From Cochliopodium minus (lineage: Eukaryota > Discosea > Himatismenida > Cochliopodiidae), in assembly GCA_024220525.1 (NCBI GenBank), contig JAMYWO010000001.1, forward strand, positions 456,195 through 520,194: a DNA stretch of 64,000 nt. Direction: 5' to 3'. Within the stretch, counting starts at the first letter, position 1; every line of letters begins with the position of its first letter. The position numbers and the translations under genes were made by a program. The notes beneath the pieces were generated by a model, which worked only from the letters and a program-made list of their open reading frames with translations, had not been told where the DNA came from and searched no databases. Shown here in pieces: positions 22,683 to 33,382 of the stretch.

Positions 22683-24253
22683 ATGAATGAAAATTATTTT
22701 TATTTGATTGGTATTAAAGAAACTTATTAAATTCAAGTATGATATTTTTCATAACTTTTTAATTAGGTCTTCCATCTGAAATGACATTGAAGGAATTAAC
22801 CAATATCTTTTCCTCCTATCAAAAAAACTTTTTGAAATCAGAAATAATTGAGAATGGAAATGAGATCTTCAAATATGCAAAGATTTATTGTGAAACTAAA
22901 AATCAAAGAGATCAAATTTTGAATAAAGGGTAAAAATCAAAATTCATATATTTTTGAATTGATGTGAAACAAGAATTTCATCAAAGATATTCAAAATTTT
23001 AATTTTAATTTAATCTTTCAATAATTTAATTTAAAGAATTGAAATGACAGGATTTGAATTTGAAGTCTCAGATGATGAGGAAAAGTCAAAGATCCTCCTC
23101 AATAGAATGATCAAAGAAACAAAAAAAGAAAAAGGAAAAGAAAAAGAGGAGAGCATTGATATCAAATCTTCCAACTTTTTTTTGAAGCTGTAAAAATTTT
23201 TAATCTTTTCATAAATATTTTAATCTTTTTATTTTTTAATTCTTTTTTAAAAAGACCAAAGATGATTCTTTTTGTTATTGTTGTGAGATCAAAGAATGTT
23301 TTCAATTTTATGCTCTCGTCAAAAGAAATCTACAACAAGTAAATAAAATTTCTTTTTCATTAAAAAAATTATATTTAAAAATTAAAAATTATATTTTAAA
23401 AATTAAAAATAAAAACAGATTGAATGTAGAAATATTTTGGAGAGGATTTTTCAACAACACTTTTAAAGTGAAAGTACCAAGTTCTTTCAAAAAATTGACG
23501 TGGAAAGAAAAATGCAAACAAAGAGCTTCTCACATGAAACATCCCAACTTACCTATCATGTAAAAATTTTTATACAAGAAAAAAAATTATTAGGTAAATT
23601 TAATATTTAAAAGGGAGAACGTTAACGAATTGAATTACATTTTCGAAGAAACTTTAACGAAGAAATTTGTCAAGCCTTATTTTTATTTTGGCAAGTATTT
23701 CATTTTCCTCAAAAACCAAATTTATTTCATTCCTAATCAATTTGTTGACACCCAAAATGCAAATTGCATCACTTTGAATGGATATAAACTTAATGTGAGG
23801 GAAAATTGTTTTGTTTTTTTAGACTCTCAAGTAAATTCTTTAGAACTTTCATATGTTGAATACCAAGACCCAAAAAAGAATAAAAAAAAAATGATGATGA
23901 AAAAAACAGTAATTTTTCAAACCGATTTTAATTAATATAATCATTTTAATATTATTTCGATCCTTTAAAAATTTTAATTAAAATTTTTTAATTAAAAAAA
24001 TTTTAGAATCAAAAGTAATCGAATTATATTTTGTTCCTCATCTCTATGAAGGGTTCTCAAAATATTTTTTGATTGACGATACCTTACATGATAAAATTTA
24101 CAATAATACAATTGATTTGCCTTGGAATAACTTTGGAGAAAGAATAAGAAATATTGCCAATGAAAATAACGGAATAGTTGAATTATCTACTTTTGTTCTT
24201 TACAATAATTCTCGTGGAATTTGGTCTATAAAGGAAAAGGTTTTTATTTTTTA
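22683..24253 (+). pseudogene. RRM/F-box-like gene, copy A of 3, probably decaying
   Basis: Exons 22683-22710, 22767-22929, 23037-23189, 23255-23338, 23419-23559 and 23614-23908 read in frame. They give an RRM-like fold (YLIGLPSEMTLKELTNIF), an acidic-basic linker, an F-box-like block (MILFVIVVRSKNVFNFMLSS, EIYNKLNVEIFWRGFF), and a C-terminal region shared with copies B and C (GYKLNVRENCFVFLD). The next exon (24007, IELYFVPHLYEGF, DLPWNNFGERIRNIA) needs splice phase 1, but the preceding donor is at phase 0. The last short exon of B and C has no recognisable equivalent. The likely break is a one-base change in the A tract near 23882-23891. A sequencing error is the alternative for the frameshift but not for the missing last exon. 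Confidence 0.6.
22767..23508 (+). repeat. Near-identical block shared with 24503-25244
   Basis: Exons 2-4, most of exon 5 and the three introns between them are essentially identical to copy B, introns included. The flanking intron 1 and the sequence after about 23508 differ. This is the footprint of recent gene conversion or unequal exchange. Confidence 0.85.
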
Positions 24254-24339
24254 ATTTTTTGCTTTTTACCAAGTTATGATAACTTTTTTTTGTAAAAAGA
24301 ATTCAATTGTTTTCTTGATTTCACGTGACAGCATTAATT

Positions 24340-24415
24340 AAAATCAATTTTTTGACAATCTTGACAAACTTTGTTCTTTAAGATTATTCAATCAAAATAA
24401 AATTAATAAAAAAAA
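24340..24415 (+). promoter_or_regulatory. Upstream sequence shared by copies B and C
   Basis: TTTTTTGACAATCTTG followed by TTTGTTCTTTAAGATTATT precedes copy B. The same string in the same order precedes copy C at about 26247-26293. It probably contains the common promoter. Copy A lacks a clear match at this position. Confidence 0.45.
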
Positions 24416-26106
24416 ATGAATGAAAATTATTTTTATTTGATTGGTATGAAAGAAACTTATTAAATGAAAGTTTGATTCATTTGACATAATTTGATTAATT
24501 AGGTCTTCCATCTGAAATGACATTGAAGGAATTAACCAATATCTTTTCCTCCTATCAAAGAAACTTTTTGAAATCAGAAATAATTGAGAATGGAAATGAG
24601 ATCTTCAAATATGCAAAGATTTATTGTGAAACTAAAAATCAAAGAGATCAAATTTTGAATAAAGGGTAAAAATCAAAATTCATATATTTTTGAATTGATG
24701 TGAAACAAGAATTTCATCAAAGATATTCAAAATTTTAATTTTAATTTAATCTTTCAATAATTTAATTTAAAGAATTGAAATGACAGGATTTGAATTTGAA
24801 GTCTCAGATGATGAGGAAAAGTCAAAGATCCTCCTCAATAGAATGATCAAAGAAACAAAAAAAGAAAAAGGAAAAGAAAAAGAGGAGAGCATTGATATCA
24901 AATCTTCCAACTTTTTTTTGAAGCTGTAAAAATTTTTAATCTTTTCATAAATATTTTAATCTTTTTATTTTTTAATTCTTTTTTAAAAAGACCAAAGATG
25001 ATTCTTTTTGTTATTGTTGTGAGATCAAAGAATGTTTTCAATTTTATGCTCTCGTCAAAAGAAATCTACAACAAGTAAATAAAATTTCTTTTTCATTAAA
25101 AAAATTATATTTAAAAATTAAAAATTATATTTTAAAAATTAAAAATAAAAACAGATTGAATGTAGAAATATTTTGGAGAGGATTTTTCAACAACACTTTT
25201 AAAGTGAAAGTACCAAGTTCTTTCAAAAAATTGACGTGGAAAGAAAAATTCAAGAAAAGAGTTTCTCACATGAAATATCCCAACTCTCCTATCATGTAAA
25301 AAAATTAAAATTAGAATTCAAAAAAAATGTATAACTGAAAATTTTAAGTTTTTTTTTTAAAATAAAAATGTTTTGTTTCAATAAATTTAAATCAAAAAAT
25401 AATTTAATAAAATTAAGGTGGAACATAGAAGAGCTAGAAAATATGAATGAAAAAAATTCAAAGAAGGAGTTTATTAGAATATCTCGTTACATGGGGGATT
25501 ATTTCGTTTATCATAACTCTGAAATTTATTTTTTGAAATCTCAGTATTATTATACTAGCAGGTATGATTCAAATGGCAATAGTTGTACACTCAAAGGTTA
25601 CAAGCTCAATATCAAGGAAAATTGTTTTGCTATTTTTGAAGACTTTAAGACTTTACTACAGTTTCCCAGAGGCGAGTTTTATGACACCAAAAAAACTTTT
25701 AAAAAAGCAAATGAAGACAAACATAGTACTAATTTTATTTTTTTTAAAATAAAATCTTTTACTTATTTTTTTTTATTATTTTTTTTTATTTTTAAGAGTT
25801 ACAAGGTATTCAACTATATATAATCCCTCATGTTTTGGAAACACCGGCTTTGTTCGTTTTGAAAGAAGATTGTTTATGGAACAGTACTTTGGGAATCACC
25901 TTGGATTTACCTATGAACAACTTTGGTGAAAGAATAATTAAAATTGCCAAAGAAAATGATGGGGTTGTTGAAATTTGTCTTTTAAGTCTCGGAAACTCAC
26001 GTGGCATTTTGTCTTTTCTTGAAAATGTAATTTATTTTTTTCTATTTTTAAATTAATTAAATTTTCTTAGGGAAACTTTATTAAAGTGATGACTGATAAA
26101 ATTTAA
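24416..26106 (+). CDS. RRM/F-box-like protein, copy B of 3
   Basis: Eight exons (24416-24443, 24503-24665, 24773-24925, 24991-25074, 25155-25295, 25418-25725, 25797-26026, 26071-26106) join in frame to 380 residues. Order: an RRM-like domain (residues 1-80, RNP2-like YLIGLPS), a charged linker, an F-box-like segment (about 120-175), and a family-specific C-terminal half containing GYKLNIKENCFAIF and LPMNNFGERIIKIAKEND. F-box proteins usually link substrates to SKP1-cullin ligases. The RRM-F-box pairing is inferred from pattern only. It is nearly identical to copy A over exons 2-5 and to copy C over exons 1-2. The first exon codes only nine residues. Confidence 0.65.
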
Positions 26107-26314
26107 TTTTCAAAGACCTGTATATTTTTTCTTCTTTCTTATCAAATTTTTATTCAAAAGAATTGAGCAGTGATAATGGGAACTTGGTCGTTTTGAAAGA
26201 ATGATTAAATAAAAGTATTTTCGATTTTACTTTATTTTTCTGATTTTTTTTGACAATCTTGGCATTCAACTATTTGTTCTTTAAGATTATTTATTAGTTG
26301 AATAAAAATAAAAA

Positions 26315-28157
26315 ATGAATGAAAATTATTTTTATTTGATTGGTATGAAAGAAACTTATTAAATGAAAGTTTGATTCATTTGACATAATTTGATTAATTA
26401 GGTCTTCCATCTGAAATGACATTGAAGGAATTAACCAATATCTTTTCCTCCTATCAAAGAAACTTTTTGAAATCAGAAATAATTGAGAATGGAAATGAGA
26501 TCTTCAAATATGCAAAGATTTATTGTGAAACTAAAAATCAAAGAGATCAAATTTTGAATAAAGGGTAAAAAAAAAATTTATATTTTATTTTTTTTTTATT
26601 TCAAGATAGAATGAAATTTAAACTCATAGAAAATTAAACTTTTAATAATCCCAAAAACTTTATTTTAGATTGGATATGCCAGGATTAGAATATGAAGTCT
26701 CAGATGATGAGGAAAAATCAAAGATGATCCTCCAAAGAATGATCAAACAATCAAAAAAAGAAAAAAAGGAAAAAGAAAAAAAAATTTTGCAACTCAACAT
26801 AAAATTCGACTTTTTGAAATTGTAAAAAAAAATTAATTTTTTTTAAAAATCGCTAATCTTCTTTTTTGAATTTTTTCTTTAAAAAAAGACCAAAGATGAT
26901 TCTTTTTGTTATTGTTGTGAGATCAAAGAATGTGTTCAATTTTATGCTCTCCTCTAAAGAAATCTACAAAAGGTAAATGATTTTTTTTTATTTATAAATT
27001 AATAATTATATTTCAAAATCAATAATTTAAAACAGATTGAATGTAGAAATATTTTGGAGAGGGGTTCTCAACAACATTTATAAAGTGAAAGTACCAAATT
27101 GTTTTAAACATTTAACATGGAAAGAAAAATGCAAACAAAGAGTTTCTCACATGAAATATCCCAACTCTCCTATCATGTAAAAATTTTTCCCTATTTTTTA
27201 ATTATTTTACATTGTTTGAATTTTAAATTTTTTTATAAATTAACATATTCCAAAATAAAATTTATTAAATACGATTTTTTTATTTTAGATCGAATATTGA
27301 CAATATAAATTATTTAACGGAAGACCACCTCGAGAAAAGGTTTATCAACCAACATTTTGGTGCACCCTTTTTTATGATTCACAAATCTCAAATTTATTTC
27401 GTTCATTATATGTTGCACAAGGATACTAAAAAAAAAATTGGAAAGTTCTATGTGCACAAGCTCAACATTAAAGAAAACTGCTTTGTAATTTTCGATATTG
27501 ATTATTCTACCTTGGATTTGCCTTTAGTAGATAAAAATAAATCCAAGAAGAACAAGAAAAATTTGAATGAAGATAATGATTGTAGTTTTTCCATTATTTC
27601 ATTTATTTATTAACCAATATTTTTAATTTTACAGTTTTTTTTTTCAATTACAAAATAAATTCAGTTTTTTAAAATTTTTTAATAATAATTAACTTTTTTT
27701 TTCTTATTTTTAACAATTTCAAAATAAATTCAGTTTTCGCATTTACTATATTTAATTCACCTTTTTTTTTTTTAGTAATGGAAGGATGTGAAGTGTCTGT
27801 CCTTCCACACATTCCCCAAATAACCGCAAAATTTAGCTTAGTTGACGAAAGTACTATCACTAACACTAACTTCAATGTTACCATGGAGTTGCCTTGGAAC
27901 AATTTTGGAGAAAGAGTAAGGAACATCGCCAAAGAAAATAATGGGGTGATCTATCTTATTTTTTTTGGTCTTAACAAGACCTCTTTTTGTATTTGGTCAA
28001 TCCATGAAAAAGTAATTTCTTTTCAATAATATTTTTTAAATTTTAGTGTTATTTTTAAACTCTTTTTCAGTTTTTTTTTTCAAAATTTTAATTATTTTTT
28101 TAAAAGGGATATTACACCCCAGTTATGACTGATGAAGAGTTTGGAATTTACTACTAA
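26315..28157 (+). CDS. RRM/F-box-like protein, copy C of 3
   Basis: Eight exons (26315-26342, 26402-26564, 26669-26821, 26889-26972, 27036-27176, 27289-27581, 27776-28011, 28107-28157) join in frame to 382 residues. Exon 1, intron 1 and exon 2 are identical to copy B. From intron 2 onward it diverges (LDMPGLEYEVSDDEE instead of IEMTGFEFEVSDDEE). The F-box-like block is kept (FWRGVLNNIYKVKVP). The C-terminal half keeps HKLNIKENCFVIFD and LPWNNFGERVRNIAKENN, while the residues around them vary strongly. The end reads GYYTPVMTDEEFGIYY. Exon 6 to 8 divergence among copies suggests the C-terminal half is the specificity region. Confidence 0.65.
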
Positions 28158-28360
28158 ATTAAAAACAAAAATTGATTTAATTAAAATCATCAAAACACAC
28201 TTTTTTTCCCAAATCAAACCTGACATTTAGCAAAATAAGAAAAATAAAAAGAACTCAGATAAAGAAGTACTTTTTCTCTTTATTGGAAAAAACAAAAAAG
28301 ATTTTTTTATTTTCAAAATTTCTTGTTCATTAAATATAAATATATAAAAAATTGAGAAGA

Positions 28361-29341
28361 ATGGATAATCCCTATGAAATCATTCCAACCTCTAAAATCA
28401 ATCATCTTAATAAATCCAATGATATATCCTTCATCAATGCATCCCTTGATAGAAATGAAAAATTTCAGAGCCTCATCGATCAGAACTTCAGCAACTCAGA
28501 GGATCAATTGAAGAGAGCTGTGGAATTGAGATTATTATGCGAGAATTTCGAGCAAGATTCGCTGGAATGTGGCAAAGAGATCATTGAAGATTATATGGGC
28601 ATCCAAAAGAAATCATTGAATGGTATAATGTTCCAAAAGAGAATACAATAAAAAATATTTAATTTAATGATTGTTATCCATCTTCCCCTATATTTTTTAT
28701 TTGTCAAATTATTAATTTCCAAAAATAGATTTTTTTTTTTAGAACTTTTGTTTGTAAATAAATATACATTAACAAAATAGATTATTCTTTAGTGTAGTTT
28801 TGTTTCAGAACTATCATGTTAATTTGTTTAGACATTTTATATAAATTTCTTATTCTTAAATTTTTTTTTCTAAAAGGAATAAGGAAAATTGAAAAAGGAA
28901 TAGCAGGGGGCGAAGTGAATCATTTTTTTTTTTTTAAATAAAAAATTATTTATTTTTATTTTTATATTTTTTAATTAATTTTTGTTATTTTTATGTTTTT
29001 TCAATTAGAAATACATTCACGAAGAAAAAGGAATTTTCTTCAAGTTTTGCAATGACCAATACGGTTTGTATGGAGGAGATGAAGGAATAATGAAGGCAGC
29101 TGGGAATGAGCTCAAAGCAATGATGGAAATAGCCAGTTGTAGAATTAAAAATCTTCACTACCCTTTAATAGGTTTTATTATAAATTTTTAATTTTTTAAA
29201 AAATTTTTTTCAGAAATTTTCATTTTTATTTTTTTCATTTTACATGAACTTTTTTTTAGTTTTGATTGATTATCTCGGATTTAGATTGATTGCAGAGTCT
29301 GTATTGCCAATTTCCAACGAAACATTAGTATATGGATCAAA
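28361..29341 (+). CDS. CLU-domain protein, 3' end missing
   Basis: Exons 28361-28622, 28877-28914, 29009-29171 and 29260-29341 join in frame to about 181 residues. After an 85-residue helical N-terminus comes a CLU-type stretch: HEEKGIFFKFCNDQYGLYGG, KNLHYPLIVLIDYLGFRLIA and ISNETLVYGS. These match the CluA/CLUH core (VVDYRGYRVTAQSIIP, VIYGS). Family knowledge: CLU proteins bind mRNAs for mitochondrial proteins and control mitochondrial distribution. The N-terminus is much shorter than in full CLUH. The gene runs into an AAAATA microsatellite and an n at 29437, beyond which the next sequence is the opposite-strand MSH5 gene. The rest of the CLU gene is not in the window. Confidence 0.7.
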
Positions 29342-29356
29342 GTAAATCCAAAATAA

Positions 29357-29516
29357 AATGAAAAAAATAAAAATAAAAATAAAAATAAAAATAAAAATAA
29401 AAATAAAAATAAAAATAAAAATAAAAATAAAAATAANTATTATTTATTATTTATTATTTATTATTTATTATTTATTATTTATTATTTATTATTTATTATT
29501 TATTATTTATTTTTTA
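29357..29516. repeat. Two different microsatellites joined at an n
   Basis: AAAATA units (29357-29436) meet TATTTAT units (29438-29516) at a single n. Genes on both sides (CLU-like on the left, MSH5 on the right) lose their 3' ends here. Confidence 0.85.
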
Positions 29517-29571
29517 AAAGAATTTTTAATTTAAATTTAATTTAAATTATTTTATTTTTTTTATTTTTTAC

Positions 29572-32500
29572 CGAGGATTGTTTTTGCTTTGAAACGAGAA
29601 AAGTATTCAATGGCAGATACAAGAAGTCCTATCCCGTCAAAAACATCTGTTCCCTTGCCAAACTCGTCCACAATAAGAAGAGATTTATCTAACAAAAAAA
29701 AAGAAATCAATAAAAATAATAAACTGATAAAAAAATATAAATTAAATAAATATAAAATTAAATAAATATAAAATTAAATAAATTGAATTGAATTAATTAA
29801 AATTATTAAAATGAATTAATCAAATTTTCTTGTCATTCATTTATTTTTACCAGTTGCATTTTTAATCATTTTTGATAATTGTTTAAGATCAATCATAAAT
29901 GCACTTTGGTTAAGAGAGATTGATTCAATGGTGTTAACTTTAAAATCAAGGAAAAAAAATTAAAAAATAAAAAATTAATTAAATAAAAAAAATAAAAAAT
30001 TAAATAAATAATTAAAATAAAAAAATTAAATAAATAATTAAATAAAAAGATAATTTAAGAAAAAGATAATGAAATGAAAAAAATATTGATGTGTTTACTT
30101 CTTGTCAAAATGGAGTCAGTCAAAGATATTGTTGCTTGAGAAGCAGGCACAAAACATCCTATAAATTGTTAAAATGATCAAAAAAAATAAAATTAAAAAA
30201 TAATCAAAAAAAAAATAATCAAATAATCAAATAATAAAATAATTTACCTAAGTGAGCCATGAAAACAATGAGAGCAGTTTGTTTCAAAAGCACACTCTAT
30301 TGTAATTATTTTAAAGATTAAAATTGTACAAAAATTAAATTTTTTTTTTGAATTATCATTTTTTTTGAATTATCATATTTTTTTTTTTTTTTATTTATTA
30401 TTTTTTTTTTATTATTAAGTTTTATTTAATTTTAAATTTAATTTTTTTTACTTTCCCACTGCTATTGGGACCAAAAATGATGTTGACTGGATTGACGTCA
30501 GAATTGATTTGGATGTCATTGGGAATAAAAGTTTCACAATTTTGTTCTTGTATCAAATGTCTTTAAATATATTTAAGAAAAAAAAATTAAAAAAAAATCA
30601 AAAAAAAATCAAAAAAAAAAATCAAAAAAAATTTTAAAAAAAAAAATCAAAAAATTAAAAAAAAAATTTACCTCCCTTCTTTGATGAGTATAACGTTATT
30701 ATCAGAAGTGATTTTGGGCCTTATCAACTTGAATTTCTTGGCGCAAACGGAGAAAGAGATGAGGCAATCGAGTTCGGAGCATCTTTTGGTGATTTTTTCG
30801 AAGAGGGAGTATTTCTTTACTATTTTTTGTTCTAACTCCATTATTATATTGTTCTCAAGATCTTTTTATTTAAAATAAAAATCAAAAACAAATCTATGAA
30901 AAATCAAAAAATAAAATTTGAACTAATAATCAATTTTCACAAAATAAATTCAAAATAAAAATCTCTTTTAAAATGCAAAATAAAAAATAAAAAAAAATCT
31001 CTTTGTAAAAAAATAAAAATATTATAAAATAAAATAATTTTAAATAAAAATAAAATATTTTTGAAATTTCTTTAAACCCAAAATAATGTTGTGAATGTCC
31101 CCTATTTCTTGGTCTAATTGCCTAGTAAGGTCAGACTTGAAATAGATAAAATTGGAAGTGTGGAATTGGTATGTTAAGTTGTCGATTTGTTTTTGGGTCT
31201 CTATGCTCTTCTTTTTGGAGATGGGTATTACCACTTGGAAACCAATCTTTCAAATTTATAAAAAAATAAAAATTTTAAAAAATAAAATGAAAATGTAAAT
31301 AAATACAAATAAAAAAAATAATAAAAATAAAAAAATGATAAAAATAAAAAAAATTAAATAATAAAAAAATAAATAAAAAATAAAAATTACTTGAGGAAAG
31401 TATGAAACAGTAAGACTTTTGACGGTTTCGGGTAAATTTTCAATTTCTTTCTTTGCTACTTCATTCTGAAATTAAAATAAATTAAAAAATTTTAAAACTC
31501 TACAAAAAAAAAAAGTTGTTTTACAAGCAAGGTGGAGATTCCAAAATAAGTTTGTTTGAGTTGATCCAATTCATCGTCAATTCCTTGCTTACAAATGAGT
31601 TTTTTTTGAGTTTTACTTTCTTCAAAATCAATGACAGATTCTAAGAGGGATAAAAGCTCCCACAATGGATTCTCTTCTGAATTTTCTTGCTCCCTCTGTT
31701 CTATGCTTTCGATGAATTCTTCTGCGATGGCTGAAAATAATCCCAATTCTGTTTTTTCTGAAATAAGCAAGCAAATTTGTCTGATCCTATTTGAGAATAT
31801 TGAATCAAGATTAAATAAACAAAGAAAAAAATTAAAAAAAACAAAATAAACAAAATTAAAAAAAAATGAAAAATACTTTGTATTTAAAATATGAAATAAA
31901 TAAATGAAAAATAAAATTGTTTAGAAAAGAAATTTTAAAACCTCAAAGCGTTAATCATGGTAGAATACAATCTCTTCCAATCATTCACAGAAGAAGTTAC
32001 ATTCTCGATTCTATTAACTATCTTGGGAGCATCAGCAATCTTCTTGAGACAATCCATCAATTCGCCAACAATACTGTCTTGATGAGGGTCGCTGAGAAAA
32101 GAAACGTACTCCAACCTGTTTTCTATTTCTTCTGTGCTGCACAAAGGTTGGAGGAACCACGTCTTCATCAGTTTTTTCCCGCAGTCGCTTCTTGTAAAGT
32201 TTAAGAGCGAAAACAAAGAGTTTTCTCTACTGTTTCCTATTCCTGTTGTCGATGGGTGAAATTCTAAAAAATTTTTCAAAAAAGATTAAAATTTTTTTCA
32301 TTTCTTTTATTTTAAAAAATTTATTAATTTTTCTTGTAAAAAAAAATAAAAAATTTATTAATTTTTGCCTGTATGAAATATCTGCAATGCTTCGTATGTA
32401 TCATAATCAATATTCATGAAACCATCTCTAAAATGATTGAAATTAGGAAATACAAAGAAATCTTTTTTTGGGATTTTACATCTTCAAAATCTCCAATTTT

Positions 32501-33240
32501 TGGACTTTGATGAGGGATAGATCATTAACATCTGTATTGCTGCATCCAAAATGCTCAGAAAGATAATGGATCAAGCCACCAAGAGACTTCACAAGAGATT
32601 TACAATCGAAATCAATGATGGACGAAAGATAATTCTCCCTATCTTCCACATCCACCCTTTCATACTCTTTCAAGTGGATATTCAGTATCCTTTGCTTGCT
32701 TTTGTCGTAATTATATTCCCTCAAATTGATTTTCTTGAGTGAAAATTCTCCTCCTTCACTGCTTATCTCCTTTTTTGCCAGATTTTCGAATTCTTCATCC
32801 ACATTTGAGCTCATTAAGATTATGCTTGGATTTATGTTCAATTTAACTAAAATAAAAAGTAGAAATATGAGAAAATTTTGAAGAGATGTTATCTTATAAT
32901 TTACAGTATGTTAAAACAAAGGGATATATTTGATAATCATTCAAAGAAGAGATTCTTAATGATCATTTTTTTTTTTTTTTTTTTATTATATTTTTTTACT
33001 CTTTTCTATCATCTTGTAATTTCTTTCATCTTCCCAGATTTCATTACATTGCAAGATGGAAGATTCGATATCATAAACTGATACACCCAATTTTTTGGAT
33101 TGAAAGAACAATGATAAAATCTTTCCTTTTTCGTCCATCTGATTGGATCCATCTTGGATGCGCATCATCCTTTTTTCCAGTTTAAGATCATAATCTTCAA
33201 TGAGATTGTTATGCTTTGAACTGACTTTTCTCTTTTTCAT
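29572..33240 (-). CDS. MSH5: MutS homolog MSH5, 3' end missing
   Basis: Thirteen exons read in frame from 33240 down to 29572, about 702 residues. Recognisable MSH5 blocks: N-terminal KLGVSVYDIESSILQCNEIW; the core SLFSLLNFTRSDCGKKLMKT with VNDWKRLYSTMINAL; IGFQVVIPISKKK; DLTRQLDQEIGDIHNI; the ATPase Walker A IFGPNSSGK; CFVPASQATISLTDSILTR; INTIESISLNQSAFMIDLKQ; and Walker B LLIVDEFGKGTDVFDGIGLL. The DEFGKGT signature separates MSH5 from mismatch-repair MutS proteins. Family knowledge: MSH4-MSH5 stabilises meiotic recombination intermediates, so a sexual or parasexual cycle is suggested. The exon 3 to 4 intron appears to use a GC donor. The final helix-turn-helix and dimerisation part is lost at the n (29437). 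Confidence 0.9.
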
Positions 33241-33382
33241 TTTTTTTTTTTTTATAAATTTTACAAGAAAATTAAATTTAAATTTTGAACTAATAATTAA
33301 ATTCAGTCAATGTTGCGCATATTTATGGATAATTTCAGCTCAAACACTTTTAAAATTAAAATAAATTTTTATTCAAAAGATT

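Noticed and set aside
22683-28157. CRISPR-like or LTR interpretation of the repeated blocks
   Set aside because: The repeats are whole genes with introns in tandem; there are no spacers, terminal repeats or reverse transcriptase.
29357-29516. Telomere or centromere repeat
   Set aside because: Simple AT microsatellites of two different units at an assembly join; not a telomere-type G-rich repeat.
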